64,000 nucleotides of DNA from G965212005 sp965212005 (GTDB lineage Bacteria > Pseudomonadota > Gammaproteobacteria > Porifericomitales > Porifericomitaceae). Positions 26,229 through 35,640 of this stretch are shown piece after piece (position 1 is the stretch's first letter; every line of letters starts with the position of its first letter). The notes beneath the pieces were generated by a model that saw only the letters and a list, made by a program, of their open reading frames with translations, searched no databases and was not told the DNA's origin. The position numbers were made by a program, and so were the translations under genes. The DNA lies in the NCBI GenBank assembly GCA_965212005.1, contig OZ243038.1, positions 1,612,001 to 1,676,000 on the forward strand, written 5' to 3'.

Positions 26229-27435
26229 TTGGCTGCCCGGCAGTCGGCAAAACTCATTGAACCGGCGGCCGGGTTGCCGCTCTCAGGCTACTGTCCACTA
26301 AGGGCTTGTTCCCGCCGGTCTCGGTGTGCGCCCCGCATCGCACCCGTTTTTAGGCTGGTCAGGGGGGATAGGCTTCAGTCTACCATCTCGGCGATCGTCC
26401 TGTTTCCGCTCGCCCTTCCTCTGATCTGGTGCCCCCGGGGGAGCCTCTGAGACCTGCCGAGGGCGGTTGGGAGGATGAGCTTAGCCCCTTATCGTAAGAT
26501 TGTCCCTTATACTTTATGCTTAAGCCCTTGGCCTGTTTCCAGTTGCGATTTTATCCACATTTTCTGTGTATATCTCTGTGGATTGAATGCGTAGATCAGG
26601 CCCAAAGTCGCGCCATTTGGTGCTTCCTCACAAACGGAATAAAAAATAACCAATCAGAATTATACTCTTTTATTTCAATTAGGTAAAAGGATATATACAT
26701 GTTGTATATCTGTTATATGCGCTAAGCTTCGTTTTTTGCCTTCTGTTTCCCTGTAGCTGTGCATAAAAATAAGGCGGCAAGACGGCGGAACTTCTGGCGC
26801 GGGCGCCGGTCGGAAATAGTATCCCCTGGGGTTCCCGCTGCGACTCCCAAAGCGGGGGCCCCGCCCGGTATACCCGACCGGGCAGCTTGGCCCCGGTGTT
26901 CTCCCTCCCATTGAATTAGCCGGGGCCATTTTTTTATTGTCCACGCCGCGTGCGGCTTTGTGCTGGTGTTTCGCCCGCGCCTGCCGCCGGACAGCGGTCG
27001 CCCGAGTGGTTGGCCGCTCTCGCGCCGGCGGGGACCAGCGTCAGTATCGGTGATCGCAGGATCGATCCGTGCGGGGATGCCGACGGGTTCTTGATCCATA
27101 CCTCCGCCGGCGCGTATTATCCGCCTTCGTGAGACTTTTTCGGGGATGGGGCGTGTCTATGGGCGAGCAACCAATAATGGGCGGCGGACCAGGCACGGGT
27201 TCGCCCTCAGGATCAGGCAGGGACCGTAAGCTATCCAGGAAGAATAAACCGTGCCAGGAGTCAGGCCCATATCTGAAGCAGTGCCGGTATCAGACGGGGA
27301 TGAGCGCTGGTTTCTCCGGGTCCGTCTACGAGAGATAACGGGATGCGGGCCAGGGCCGGCAGGAGTATCGTTGATGCGCCTGCAAAGATGTGCCTGGAAG
27401 CATGCCGCAGGCACCGGAAGGGAGCAGACCGATAT
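26229..27435. other. long intergenic region before cytochrome c4
   Basis: 1.2 kb without a recognisable gene. The left part is ordinary. The centre (26440-26720) is AT-rich and carries DnaA-box-like sites. The right part (26800-27400) is GC-rich with overlapping open frames on both strands that resemble nothing I know. Decayed coding DNA is possible. Confidence 0.45.
26551..26585. promoter_or_regulatory. cluster of DnaA-box-like sites
   Basis: A perfect TTATCCACA (26551-26559) is followed in inverted orientation by TGTGTATAT (26565-26573, 8 of 9 to the consensus) and TGTGGATTG (26577-26585, 7 of 9). An AT-rich tract without genes follows (26637-26710). This could be a DnaA-titrating or regulatory site. 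None of the usual origin neighbours (dnaA, dnaN, mnmG, rpmH) is near. Confidence 0.35.
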
Positions 27436-28089
27436 ATGAGCAGCAATGATGCAATGACGCAAGGCGAAAGGTGCGACCGCTTACAGTCCCCGGTTGCCTG
27501 CGTTGCGCTGTGCCTTTTTTTGCTGGGCGGGTGGGAGCCGTCTGTTGCCGCCGATAGCGCCACCGGTCAGCAGAAGTCTGCGGTCTGTGCCGCCTGTCAC
27601 GGTGTAGACGGGAATAGCGCGAATCCGGAATGGCCCAAGCTGGCCGGTCAGCATGCTGGCTACCTGGTCAAGCAACTGCAGGATTATCGGTCGGGCGCCC
27701 GGCGCAATGCCCAAATGAGCGCCCTGGTGACTACGCTGAACGATGCAGACATGGCTGATATCGCCGCTTACTATGCCGGTCAGCAGCTTAAACATGGACA
27801 GGCTTCGGCAGAATGGGTGGAATTGGGCGAGCGCCTTTACCGTGCCGGTAACCGCACAAGCGGCGTGCCGGCGTGCACCGGTTGCCACGGTCCCACGGGC
27901 CGGGGAAATTTGCCTGCCGCTTATCCGGTCCTGGGAGGCCAGTATGCCCGTTACACGGCGGATCAGCTGCGCGCCTTTAAGCAGGGCCAGCGTGATAACG
28001 ACGGCGAAGCAGTTATGCGCACTATATCCTCGCGCATGAGCGAGGTGGAAATTGAGGCGGTAGCCGAATACATCTCCGGACTGCATTGA
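27436..28089 (+). CDS. di-haem cytochrome c4
   Basis: 217 residues from the ATG at 27436 (gggag nine bases upstream). The signal peptide region VACVALCLFLLGGWEPSVAA is followed by two similar class I cytochrome domains. Haem sites are CAACH (residues 51-55) and CTGCH (147-151), with PKLAGQHAGYLVKQL and PVLGGQYARYTADQL as matching second segments. Likely axial methionines are in RNAQMSAL and AVMRTISSRM. Cytochrome c4 carries electrons in the periplasm to terminal oxidases. The stretch before the ATG stays open but shows no homology. Confidence 0.93.
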   Translation: MSSNDAMTQGERCDRLQSPVACVALCLFLLGGWEPSVAADSATGQQKSAVCAACHGVDGNSANPEWPKLAGQHAGYLVKQLQDYRSGARRNAQMSALVTTLNDADMADIAAYYAGQQLKHGQASAEWVELGERLYRAGNRTSGVPACTGCHGPTGRGNLPAAYPVLGGQYARYTADQLRAFKQGQRDNDGEAVMRTISSRMSEVEIEAVAEYISGLH

Positions 28090-28543
28090 TCTCGAGCCCA
28101 GTCCGTAAAGCCCCTGAAATCCACTGGGCCGACTGGAATCCTTAACTAGACCCTACCCGGTCATCACTATAGCCATGACCCGGCCCGCGAGGTCGGGATT
28201 CCCTGTTTGGGTCTGCTCCCGCCTCTCTGCACTGCACAAAGACGAGGGGGAGCGTTCCATAACGATATTGAAAACTATTCTCATTCAGAATAATATAGCG
28301 AGTCCGGGTGCGCCCCCGGACTGTGTTTTTCCAGGAAAATACTATTTATCAATACAGTAGAATAAAATGCTGAATTCCTTATTGAAAAACGGTATCGGGT
28401 CCTCTGCTGCCCCGCTATCTGCTGCGGTCCCGTGTATGCCGGTCCCGGTCTCCCTGCTTCGTTTCTGCCGCTTTGCCGCCGCGCCCCTCCGGTACATCCT
28501 GTGGGCTATCGGCGCACGCTCGTAGGCTGGCGGGAGGATTCTG
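28090..28543. other. intergenic region with iron regulation upstream of the fbp operon
   Basis: About 450 bases without a gene. It contains a Fur-box-like element and an AT-rich promoter-like tract (28330-28390). The 150 bases before fbpA are long for a leader; I see no riboswitch in them. Confidence 0.4.
28268..28296 (+). promoter_or_regulatory. Fur-box-like element upstream of fbpABC
   Basis: The segment contains the imperfect palindrome ACTATTCTCATTCAGAATAA within an AT-rich stretch. Read on the minus strand it gives GAATGAGAATAGTTTTCA, close to the classical overlapping Fur hexamers. Its position about 250 bases before an iron-importer operon supports the call. Confidence 0.6.
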
Positions 28544-29620
28544 ATGCAAAACAAGCGGATTGCCCGGGGGAGCGGCTCATTTTTCAGGAAACTGGGAAAG
28601 GCTGTGCTGCCGGCTACAGCGCGACTGTTTCTGTTTTGCGCCTGTACGGCGGGCCCACCCGTGCTGGCGGCGGAGGTGGGTGTTTACTCCGCGCGCAAGG
28701 AGATCCTGATTCGCCCCCTGCTGGATCGTTTCTCGGAACAGACCGGGATCGAAGTGCGTTTGCTTGCCGGCAAAGGAGACGCTTTATTGAAACGCCTGGA
28801 GTTGGAGGGTGCGCGCACGCCGGCAGATCTATTCCTGACCGTTGACGTGGGATACCTGTACCGTGCCCGGCAGGCCGGCCTGCTGCAGCCGGTGCATTCC
28901 CCCTTTCTTCAGCAGCGTCTTCCCGCCGTCTATCGGGACGCCGAAGCACATTGGTACGGACTTTCTTTGCGCGCCCGGGTGATCGTATACAACCGGGAGC
29001 GCGTTGACCCAACTCGGCTTCACGACTATTTTTCCCTGTCTGATCCGCATTGGCGGGGCAGGGTGTGCGTACGCTCTTCCTCGAATGTTTATAACCAGTC
29101 CCTGGTTGCTGCGTTGATCGTGCATCACGGCACGGAGGCAGTAGAGAACTGGGCCAGGGGGTTGGTGGCCAATCTGGCCCATCCTCCCCAGGGTGGCGAC
29201 CGTGATCAGATCCGTGCCATCTACAATGACCGCTGCGACTTGGCCCTGGTGAATACCTACTACCTGGGAGGGATGTTGCACTCAGAGCAGCCCGAGGAAA
29301 TGGAGGCGGCCCGCGGCGTGGACCTCTTCTGGCCGGATCAGAGCGGTCACGGGGTACATATCAACCTCAGCGGAGCCGGGATAACGCGGCACGCCAAGCA
29401 TCCGCAGGAGGCGCAGCGCCTGCTGGAATTTTTGCTCAGTGACGAGGCGCAGCGCTGGAGCACCGTCCACAACTATGAGTATCCGGTGGTCGGAGCCGTG
29501 AAAGCGGCAGCCGTGCTGCAGACTTGGGGCATATTTCAGGCCGATACCGCCGCCTTGGATCAACTGGGAGAGAACAACGCTGAGGCGGTGCGGCTGATGG
29601 ATCGGGCCGGTTGGCGCTGA
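28544..29620 (+). CDS. fbpA: Fe(III) ABC transporter, periplasmic iron-binding protein
   Basis: 358 residues with a signal peptide (ATARLFLFCACTAGPPVLA). The mature part begins EVGVYSARKEILIRPLLDRF, the standard start of FbpA/FutA-type ferric-binding proteins. The double tyrosine in VNTYYLGG (about residue 240) is the expected Fe(III) ligand pair. The segment HGVHINLSGAGITRHAKHP is also characteristic. It captures ferric iron in the periplasm for the FbpBC importer encoded next. A Fur-box-like site lies upstream. Confidence 0.93.
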   Translation: MQNKRIARGSGSFFRKLGKAVLPATARLFLFCACTAGPPVLAAEVGVYSARKEILIRPLLDRFSEQTGIEVRLLAGKGDALLKRLELEGARTPADLFLTVDVGYLYRARQAGLLQPVHSPFLQQRLPAVYRDAEAHWYGLSLRARVIVYNRERVDPTRLHDYFSLSDPHWRGRVCVRSSSNVYNQSLVAALIVHHGTEAVENWARGLVANLAHPPQGGDRDQIRAIYNDRCDLALVNTYYLGGMLHSEQPEEMEAARGVDLFWPDQSGHGVHINLSGAGITRHAKHPQEAQRLLEFLLSDEAQRWSTVHNYEYPVVGAVKAAAVLQTWGIFQADTAALDQLGENNAEAVRLMDRAGWR

Positions 29621-29850
29621 CCGAAGGCTCTCAGCAAAGCGCGCTTCCTCCTGCCGAATAAAGCTCGTTGCGCGTAAGCCGCCGGTCCCATGTCATTCCC
29701 GCGTCTCCGTCTTCCTCAAAATACACGGGCACGGTCTCGCCGGTCTTTCTGCGTGATTCCCGCGTGCCCGGCATGAAAGCAATGCCGTCCCCACGGCTGG
29801 TACCGGCATCCGGGCACCTGGCCCTTGCGCCTCGCGGCGAGTAATTCTTC

Positions 29851-31491
29851 ATGTCGACCGTATCCGCATTCATTCCCTACACTAAAGTGGGAGCAGAACG
29901 CTGGTCCTGGCTGTTGCTGCTGCCCCTGGTCTTGTTGTCTCTGCCGATCCTGGTCATCGTCGGCTCCGCCCTGGCTCCCTGGATGCCTGAACCCTGGACT
30001 CACCTGTGGCGCACCGTGCTGGCAGAATACGTCAGCAACTCGCTGTGGCTTGGCCTGGGTGTAGTCTGCGGCACGCTGGCATTGGGCGTCCTGCCTGCCT
30101 GGCTGGTTACCATGTGCCGCTTCCCCGGATGCCGCTGGTGGGGGATGCTGCTGGCCCTGCCGCTGGCATTTCCCGCCTACATCCTGGCTTATGTCTATAC
30201 CGGCCTGCTGGACGGAATTGGGCCGCTGCCCGGGCTGGCGCTGGTGGAGAACGTGCCCGGCATTCGTTCACTGACCGGGGCCACGCTGGTGTTGTCCCTG
30301 GCTTTGTATCCCTATGTTTATCTTTTGTCCCGGGCCGCGTTCAACGAACAATCGTACTGTGCCCTGGAAGCGGCGCGAACCCTGGGCTGCAGCGGCGTCC
30401 AGGCCTTCCTGCGCGTAGGGCTGCCGTTGGCAAAACCAGCGATCGTGGCAGGAGTATTGCTGGCACTGATGGAGACGCTGGCCGATTATGGCACCGTGCA
30501 GCATTTCAGCCTGGCAGTCTTTACCACTGGGATCTTCCGCATCTGGAACGGTATGGGGGACAGCGTCACTGCGGCCCAGATGTCTTTCCTTCTGCTCAGT
30601 TTTGTGATCCTGCTGTTTTTTCTTGAACGCGGATCGAGACAACGGGCGCGCTACTATACTGCGGGTCGCCATCGTCCTTTGCCGACGGTGCCGCTGCGCG
30701 GCTGGGCGGGCTGGTCTGCCTGCTGCGTGTGCGCACTGCCGGTGCTGTGCGGATTTCTGCTGCCCTGTGCGGTACTGTTGCTGTGGGCCGCACGTTCCTT
30801 CCGCGAACAATTGGGCGCAGAGCTGCTAGGTGCGCTGTTGAACAGTTTACTGTTGGCGCTGATCACTTCGGTACTGGCCCTGGTGCTGGCGGCATCCGTA
30901 TATATGGGACGCCGTCTTCAGGGCGGAGCGGTCGCACGTTTCTCCCTGTTGGCGGTCCGTTTCGGTTACGCCGTGCCGGGCACGGTGGTTGCGGTAGGCC
31001 TGCTGATCCCGGTGCTTTGGCTGGACAGCCTGTTGGCAGAATCGTGGGGATGGCTGACCGGGGCTTCCTTGCCGTTACTGTTGGTCGGCAGCCTGCCGGT
31101 ATTGATTTTCGCCTACTTGGTGCGCTTCCTGACGGTGTCCCTGAATACCCTGGAGGCTAGCATGGACAAGATCGGCCCTTCGTTAGGAGAGGCGGGCCGT
31201 TGCCTGGGGCTGCGCCCGCCGCAGGTTTTTCGCCGAATTTACCTGCCCCTGATGCAGAGCGGGCTACTGGCCGCGTTACTGCTGGTTTTCGTGGAGGTGT
31301 TGAAAGAGCTTCCTGCCACTTTGCTGCTGCGGCCTTTCGATTTCAGCACCTTGGCCCTGCGCACGTATGAATTGGCCAATGAAGAGCGGCTGATCGACGC
31401 TGCCTGCCCGGCGCTTGCGATCGTCTTGATTAGCCTGGTTCCGATCCTGTTGCTGAGCCACTCCATCGAACATGTTCGACCGAGAAGCTAA
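29851..31491 (+). CDS. fbpB: Fe(III) ABC transporter, fused permease
   Basis: 546 residues with about twelve membrane helices in two homologous halves, each with an EAA loop for contact with the ATPase (EAARTLGCSGVQAFLRVGLP around residue 172, and EAGRCLGLRPPQVFRRIYLP around residue 450). This fused permease is typical of ferric-iron importers. It starts 230 bases after fbpA and overlaps fbpC by 20 bases. The fbpA-fbpB gap contains a minus-strand frame (29631-29852) that I do not trust. Confidence 0.93.
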   Translation: MSTVSAFIPYTKVGAERWSWLLLLPLVLLSLPILVIVGSALAPWMPEPWTHLWRTVLAEYVSNSLWLGLGVVCGTLALGVLPAWLVTMCRFPGCRWWGMLLALPLAFPAYILAYVYTGLLDGIGPLPGLALVENVPGIRSLTGATLVLSLALYPYVYLLSRAAFNEQSYCALEAARTLGCSGVQAFLRVGLPLAKPAIVAGVLLALMETLADYGTVQHFSLAVFTTGIFRIWNGMGDSVTAAQMSFLLLSFVILLFFLERGSRQRARYYTAGRHRPLPTVPLRGWAGWSACCVCALPVLCGFLLPCAVLLLWAARSFREQLGAELLGALLNSLLLALITSVLALVLAASVYMGRRLQGGAVARFSLLAVRFGYAVPGTVVAVGLLIPVLWLDSLLAESWGWLTGASLPLLLVGSLPVLIFAYLVRFLTVSLNTLEASMDKIGPSLGEAGRCLGLRPPQVFRRIYLPLMQSGLLAALLLVFVEVLKELPATLLLRPFDFSTLALRTYELANEERLIDAACPALAIVLISLVPILLLSHSIEHVRPRS

Positions 31492-32587
31492 TCCGGCGCT
31501 TGAGCTGAACGGGCTCAGCTTGCGCTATGGCAGGCAGGTGGTCATCCGCGACCTGAGCCTTACGCTCTCCTGCGGTGAAATCGGCTGTGTGCTGGGTGCC
31601 AGCGGGTGCGGCAAAACAACGCTGTTGCGGGCCATTGCGGGCTTGGAGCGACCCTGCCAGGGCCAGGTCCGGCTGCACCGGCAGCTCCTGAGCGGGGACG
31701 ACCATTTGGTTGCCCCGGAGCGCCGGGGCATTGGCATGGTGTTTCAGGACTGTGCGCTGTTCCCTCATCTGCGGGTGGACGAGAACATCGTCTTCGGCAT
31801 CAACGCCGGCGCGCAGCAGCAGCGCCGGCGCCTGGAGGAGTTGGCTGTCATGCTGGGTCTGCAGCCGCTGCTGCACAAGTATCCCCACCAGATTTCCGGC
31901 GGGCAGCAGCAGCGGGTGGCCCTGGCCCGGGCCATTGCGCCAGGACCGGTGCTTTTATTGTTGGATGAACCCCTCAGCAGCCTGGACCCGGAATTGCAGG
32001 AGCACCTGGCCCATGAACTGTGCGCCTTGCTTAAGCACGAGGGGATCACCGCGCTGATGGCCAGCCACAATCAGCAAGAGGTATTTGCCATGACCGATCG
32101 TTTGGGCGTGATCCGGGACGGCCAACTGCTGCAATGGGGCACGCCCTTCCAAGTGTATCATCGCCCCGAGCACATCTACGTGGCTGACTTTGTCGGTGAG
32201 GGCAGTCTGTTACCGGGCCGCGTGCTGGACGCCAGCCGGGTGCAGACCTCGCTAGGCACCATCGCTGATGACAAGCCGCACGGCTTTCCGGTTGGCGCGG
32301 CGGTGCGTGTGCTGATTCGGCCGGATGACGTGCTGCATGAAGATCACAGCGAGTTAAAGGCAATCGTCGTAGACAAGGTTTTCCGCGGCGCTACTTTCCT
32401 CTACACGCTCGCCTTGGACAATGGCGATCAAGTATACAGCCTGATACCAAGCCATCACGATCACGCACTGAACGAACCCATCGGCATCCGCCTGGAGATA
32501 GATCACCTGGTGGTGTTCCCGGCGGCCGATCCCCCGGTTTCTCCGAGCGCCGCCGAGGGTGTGCCGACCGCACCGGAGGGAGCATAG
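31472..32587 (+). CDS. fbpC: Fe(III) ABC transporter, ATP-binding protein
   Basis: 371 residues. Walker A is GASGCGKTT, the signature SGGQQQRVALARA, Walker B VLLLLDEPLSSLD and the switch His is in MASHNQQE. A C-terminal regulatory TOBE-like domain (about residues 235-350) follows. It overlaps the permease gene by 20 bases, so the two are translated together. It powers ferric iron import with FbpA and FbpB. Confidence 0.94.
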   Translation: MFDREANPALELNGLSLRYGRQVVIRDLSLTLSCGEIGCVLGASGCGKTTLLRAIAGLERPCQGQVRLHRQLLSGDDHLVAPERRGIGMVFQDCALFPHLRVDENIVFGINAGAQQQRRRLEELAVMLGLQPLLHKYPHQISGGQQQRVALARAIAPGPVLLLLDEPLSSLDPELQEHLAHELCALLKHEGITALMASHNQQEVFAMTDRLGVIRDGQLLQWGTPFQVYHRPEHIYVADFVGEGSLLPGRVLDASRVQTSLGTIADDKPHGFPVGAAVRVLIRPDDVLHEDHSELKAIVVDKVFRGATFLYTLALDNGDQVYSLIPSHHDHALNEPIGIRLEIDHLVVFPAADPPVSPSAAEGVPTAPEGA

Positions 32588-32924
32588 CCCGCAGGGTCGC
32601 GGAAATCACTGCCGCCGGCGCCGATGCCAGATCCGGTATAACGCGGTGGGAAAGTCGGCAGGACCCCCTGAGTACAGATATGAGAGAATAGAAACCCGTA
32701 TACGGAGCTGCGAAGGTGTAAGGGCTCCCGTTCCTGCAGGGCTGCGGCGGCACGGTACGCGTTGCCGCGCTCGGCAACGGACGAGGTATGGAACGCCGGA
32801 GAGCAGCAATCCTTAATTTACGTTCCGGTCCGGATCTGCTCTGGATGAATGATCCAGGGACCTGAACGCATCAGAACTGCGTGCCGCGCAGTTAGAAGTT
32901 ATCGCAACTGGAGAGGTAGACAAT
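32588..32924. other. intergenic region fbpC-tpx
   Basis: 337 bases with no gene. GC-rich on the left, mixed near tpx. It should carry the tpx promoter. No clear OxyR or Fur site was seen. Confidence 0.4.
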
Positions 32925-33422
32925 ATGGCAACCGTTACTTTGCATGGAACTGAGATACATACCAATGGGGAGCTTCCCCGGGTGGGTGTTCAGGCGCCGG
33001 AGTTTCATTTGGTGGACAAGGACTTAAAAGACGTCTCATTGAAGGATTACACGGGCAAGAAGGTGCTGAGCGTGGTGCCCAGCCTGGATACCCCGGTGTG
33101 TGCGACCTCCGCTCGTAGATTCAACCAGGAAGCTGCCTCCCTGTCACAGGTTCAGGTGCTGGTAATCTCTGCCGATTTGCCTTTTGCGATGGGTCGCTTT
33201 TGCCAGGCCGAAGGGCTCTCCCACGTGATCCCGCTGTCGATGATGCGCTCACGCCAATTCGCCGAGGACTACGGTGTGCTGATCGTGGATGGAGCATTGC
33301 GGGGGATCAGCGCCCGGGCGCTGCTGGTGCTGGACGAGTCCAACCGCGTGATATTTTCCCAACTGGTCCCGGAGATCGGCGATGAACCGGATTACGCCGA
33401 GGCGCTGAAGGCTCTTGCCTGA
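32925..33422 (+). CDS. tpx: thiol peroxidase (2-Cys peroxiredoxin)
   Basis: Reduces hydrogen and alkyl peroxides using thioredoxin. It has 165 residues. The peroxidatic cysteine is C59 in VVPSLDTPVCATSARRFN and the resolving cysteine is C93 in GRFCQAEG, the Tpx spacing. A ggagag ribosome site precedes the ATG. Its stop overlaps the start of dgkA by eight bases. Confidence 0.96.
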   Translation: MATVTLHGTEIHTNGELPRVGVQAPEFHLVDKDLKDVSLKDYTGKKVLSVVPSLDTPVCATSARRFNQEAASLSQVQVLVISADLPFAMGRFCQAEGLSHVIPLSMMRSRQFAEDYGVLIVDGALRGISARALLVLDESNRVIFSQLVPEIGDEPDYAEALKALA

Positions 33423-33795
33423 TCGCAAGGGGGCGAAGCTGGATGGGAGGGGGCACGGCGTCCGTCTGTATAAGGCGCTGCGCTATTCCGGGCAGGGACT
33501 GCATGCCGCCTGGATGCGGGAAGTTTCTTTCCGCCTGGAAATCTGGTTTTCGCTCGCGATACTGCCGCTCGCCTTTCTGCTGGGCGGGACCGGCACAGAG
33601 AAAGCGCTGCTGGCCGGTTCGTGGCTACTGGTTCCTATTGCCGAACTTTTCAATTCGGGCTTGGAGATTATCGTGGATCTCTATCAGCCGGATCCGCATC
33701 CGCTCGCAGGGCAAGCCAAGGACATCGGCTCTGCGGCCGTGTTTCTGGCTCTATTGTGCTGTGTGTTGACCTGGTGCCTGGTCCTGCTCTTTTAG
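33415..33795 (+). CDS. dgkA: diacylglycerol kinase
   Basis: Small three-helix membrane enzyme that phosphorylates diacylglycerol with ATP, recycling lipid from envelope glucan synthesis. It has 126 residues with a TTG start inside the tpx end. The active-site motif ELFNSGLEIIVD and the AKDIGSAAV segment are diagnostic. Its 3' end overlaps the convergent moeB by 45 bases, unusual compaction next to otherwise loose intergenic regions. Confidence 0.94.
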   Translation: MPDRKGAKLDGRGHGVRLYKALRYSGQGLHAAWMREVSFRLEIWFSLAILPLAFLLGGTGTEKALLAGSWLLVPIAELFNSGLEIIVDLYQPDPHPLAGQAKDIGSAAVFLALLCCVLTWCLVLLF

Positions 33796-34596
33796 GTTCT
33801 TTGCGTCCGCTTCCCCGGTACCGCAAACCAGGCATCCGGGATCCCGGGGCAGGCGAACGATTTGCAAGTCCATACGTAACGCATCGACGAGCAGCAATCG
33901 CCCCCTAAGCGGCTGCCCGATCCCCAGCAGCACCTTCAGAGCCTCCATGGCTTGCAGGGCGCCGACGATCCCGAGCAAGGGAGCGGCTACCCCGATGGCG
34001 TCGCAGGTCTCCCGCGTATCCTCATGTGTCGCGTCGTACAGGCAGTGGTAGCAAGGACAGCATTCATCCCGCGGATCGAACACGCTGAGCTGCCCCTCAA
34101 AGCGAATGGCGGCCCCATAGACTAAAGGCGTGTTGAGTTTCCTGCAGACACGGTTGATCGCAAAGCGGCTGGCGAAGCTGTCGGTGGCATCGATCACCAC
34201 ATCGGCGCGACCCACCTCGGATTCCAGCTCCGGGTCGGGGAAACGCCGGGAAATGGGGCGCAGGCGCACCTCAGGGTTTAACTGCTCCAAGTGCGCCCGG
34301 GCGGAGTCGGTCTTGCGGGCGCCGACGTCAGCGGTGCGGTGTAGAATCTGCCTTTGCAGGTTGGATAGCTCTACCCGGTCCGCATCCGCCAGCACCATCT
34401 CGCCCACGCCCGCGGTGGCCAGGTAGATGGCGGCGGGGGAGCCCAGGCCGCCGAGCCCGATGAGCAGCACCCGGCTTTCTGCCAGCCGCAGTTGGCCCTG
34501 CAGGTCGATCTCCGGCAGCATGATTTGACGACTGTAGCGGAGCAGTTGTTGATCATCCATTGAAGGCTGCGCCGGAGTAGTCTGTTTTCTCTTCAC
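33751..34596 (-). CDS. moeB: molybdopterin-synthase adenylyltransferase (MoeB/ThiF family)
   Basis: Activates the C-terminal glycine of MoaD (or ThiS) as an acyl-adenylate. It has 281 residues. The N-terminus is LLRYSRQIMLPEIDLQGQ, the nucleotide-binding loop VLLIGLGGLGSP and the conserved arginine/aspartate segment LSNLQRQILH. The zinc site is CPCYHC plus CLVCG. The catalytic-cysteine loop DTRETCDAIGVAAP is present. moeB often lies next to prmC in gammaproteobacteria; here 1.5 kb of repeats and an unknown gene lie between them. ThiF is the alternative assignment. Confidence 0.9.
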   Translation of the reverse strand: MKRKQTTPAQPSMDDQQLLRYSRQIMLPEIDLQGQLRLAESRVLLIGLGGLGSPAAIYLATAGVGEMVLADADRVELSNLQRQILHRTADVGARKTDSARAHLEQLNPEVRLRPISRRFPDPELESEVGRADVVIDATDSFASRFAINRVCRKLNTPLVYGAAIRFEGQLSVFDPRDECCPCYHCLYDATHEDTRETCDAIGVAAPLLGIVGALQAMEALKVLLGIGQPLRGRLLLVDALRMDLQIVRLPRDPGCLVCGTGEADAKNLKEQDQAPGQHTAQ

Positions 34597-34779
34597 CTGT
34601 GATTCCTCTCTTTAGGGGGTGGGCATAAGCCCTCGCCCTGCAGCTGACCGGCGAGGGTGCGGGGTGGACGTCTGCGCCGGGACGCGGACGCTCCCTGTCC
34701 CCACTATTGTGCATCTTACGGCCCAATTCGCCGCCTCGCCAGGCCGTGCGTTCATTTGCGCCCGTGCGGACCCGTCCAT

Positions 34780-35640
34780 CAACTGCCGCGTGCGGCGGTC
34801 TCTCCTGCCCGCCCTCGTGCCGGGACCGGTGACGTTTACTCTGATCGGTCGGTCCGCACCCCGGTCATGAAGGGGCAGCAGCGCGCCGGCGCTTGCGTCC
34901 TGTTGGCCGGGAGCCGGGGTCGCCGCATGGCTCCGATTGTCTATTTGGCGTTGGTTCGTTCCAGGTGCCGTTTCCACTGCGGGCTCTGTTGATCCGCGTG
35001 CGGCGGTCTCTCCTGCCCGCCCTCGTGCCGGGACCGGTGACGTTTACTCTGATCGGTCGGTCTGCCCCCCGGTGATGAAGGGGCATCGGCGGTCCGTCGC
35101 ATGAGCTCTGTTTGCCGGGAGCCGGGACCGCCGCATGGCTCCGCTTGTCTATTTGGCGTTGGTTCGTTTCCAGTGCCATTTCCACTGCGGACTCTGTCAA
35201 TCCGCGTGCGGCGGTCTCTCCTGCCCGCCCTGGCGCAGGGTCCGGTGACGTTTACTCTGATCGGTCATTCCGCCCCCCGGTGATGAAGGGGCATCGGCGG
35301 TCCGTCGGCTTGCGCTCTGTTGGCCGGGGTCCGGGCACGCCGCATGGCTCCGCTTGTCTATTTGGCGTTGGTTCGTTCCAGGTGCCGTTTCCACTGCGGA
35401 CTCTGTCGATCCGCGTGCGGCGGTCTCTCCTGCCAGCCCTGGCGCAGGGTCCGGTGACAGTTACTCTGATCGGTCGGTCCGCCCCCCGGTCATGAAGGGA
35501 CAGCGGCGGTCCGTCGGCTTGCGCTCTGTTGGCCGGGAGCCGGGAATGCTGCCTGCATCCGCTTGTCTATTTAGCGTTGCCGCGTTTCAAGTGCCGTTTC
35601 CACTGCGGACTCCGTCGATCCGCGTGCTGCGGGGGTTGGC
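34780..35640. repeat. 208-bp tandem repeat array
   Basis: A unit of about 208 bases is repeated four times and begins a fifth. The marker ccggtga(c) followed by tttactctgatcggtc recurs near 34831, 35039, 35247 and 35456 (steps of 208, 208 and 209). Copies differ by scattered substitutions. The last, partial copy covers the 3' end of the minus-strand gene at 35567-35962, so the array looks like amplified gene-tail DNA. Frames within the units are open by composition, but no copy has a convincing start and family match. Confidence 0.9.

Noticed and set aside
26675..27132. Several open frames on both strands in the long gap before cytochrome c4
   Set aside because: They overlap each other, have proline/arginine-rich compositions expected from GC-rich noncoding DNA, and show no motif.
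29631..29852. Minus-strand frame between fbpA and fbpB (73 codons)
   Set aside because: It lies wholly in an operon spacer, antisense, with low-complexity content and no homology that I recognise.
34619..35495. Plus- and minus-strand frames inside the 208-bp repeats
   Set aside because: They arise from repeat periodicity and composition; no unit has a consistent start codon with a ribosome site. Reported as a repeat array instead.
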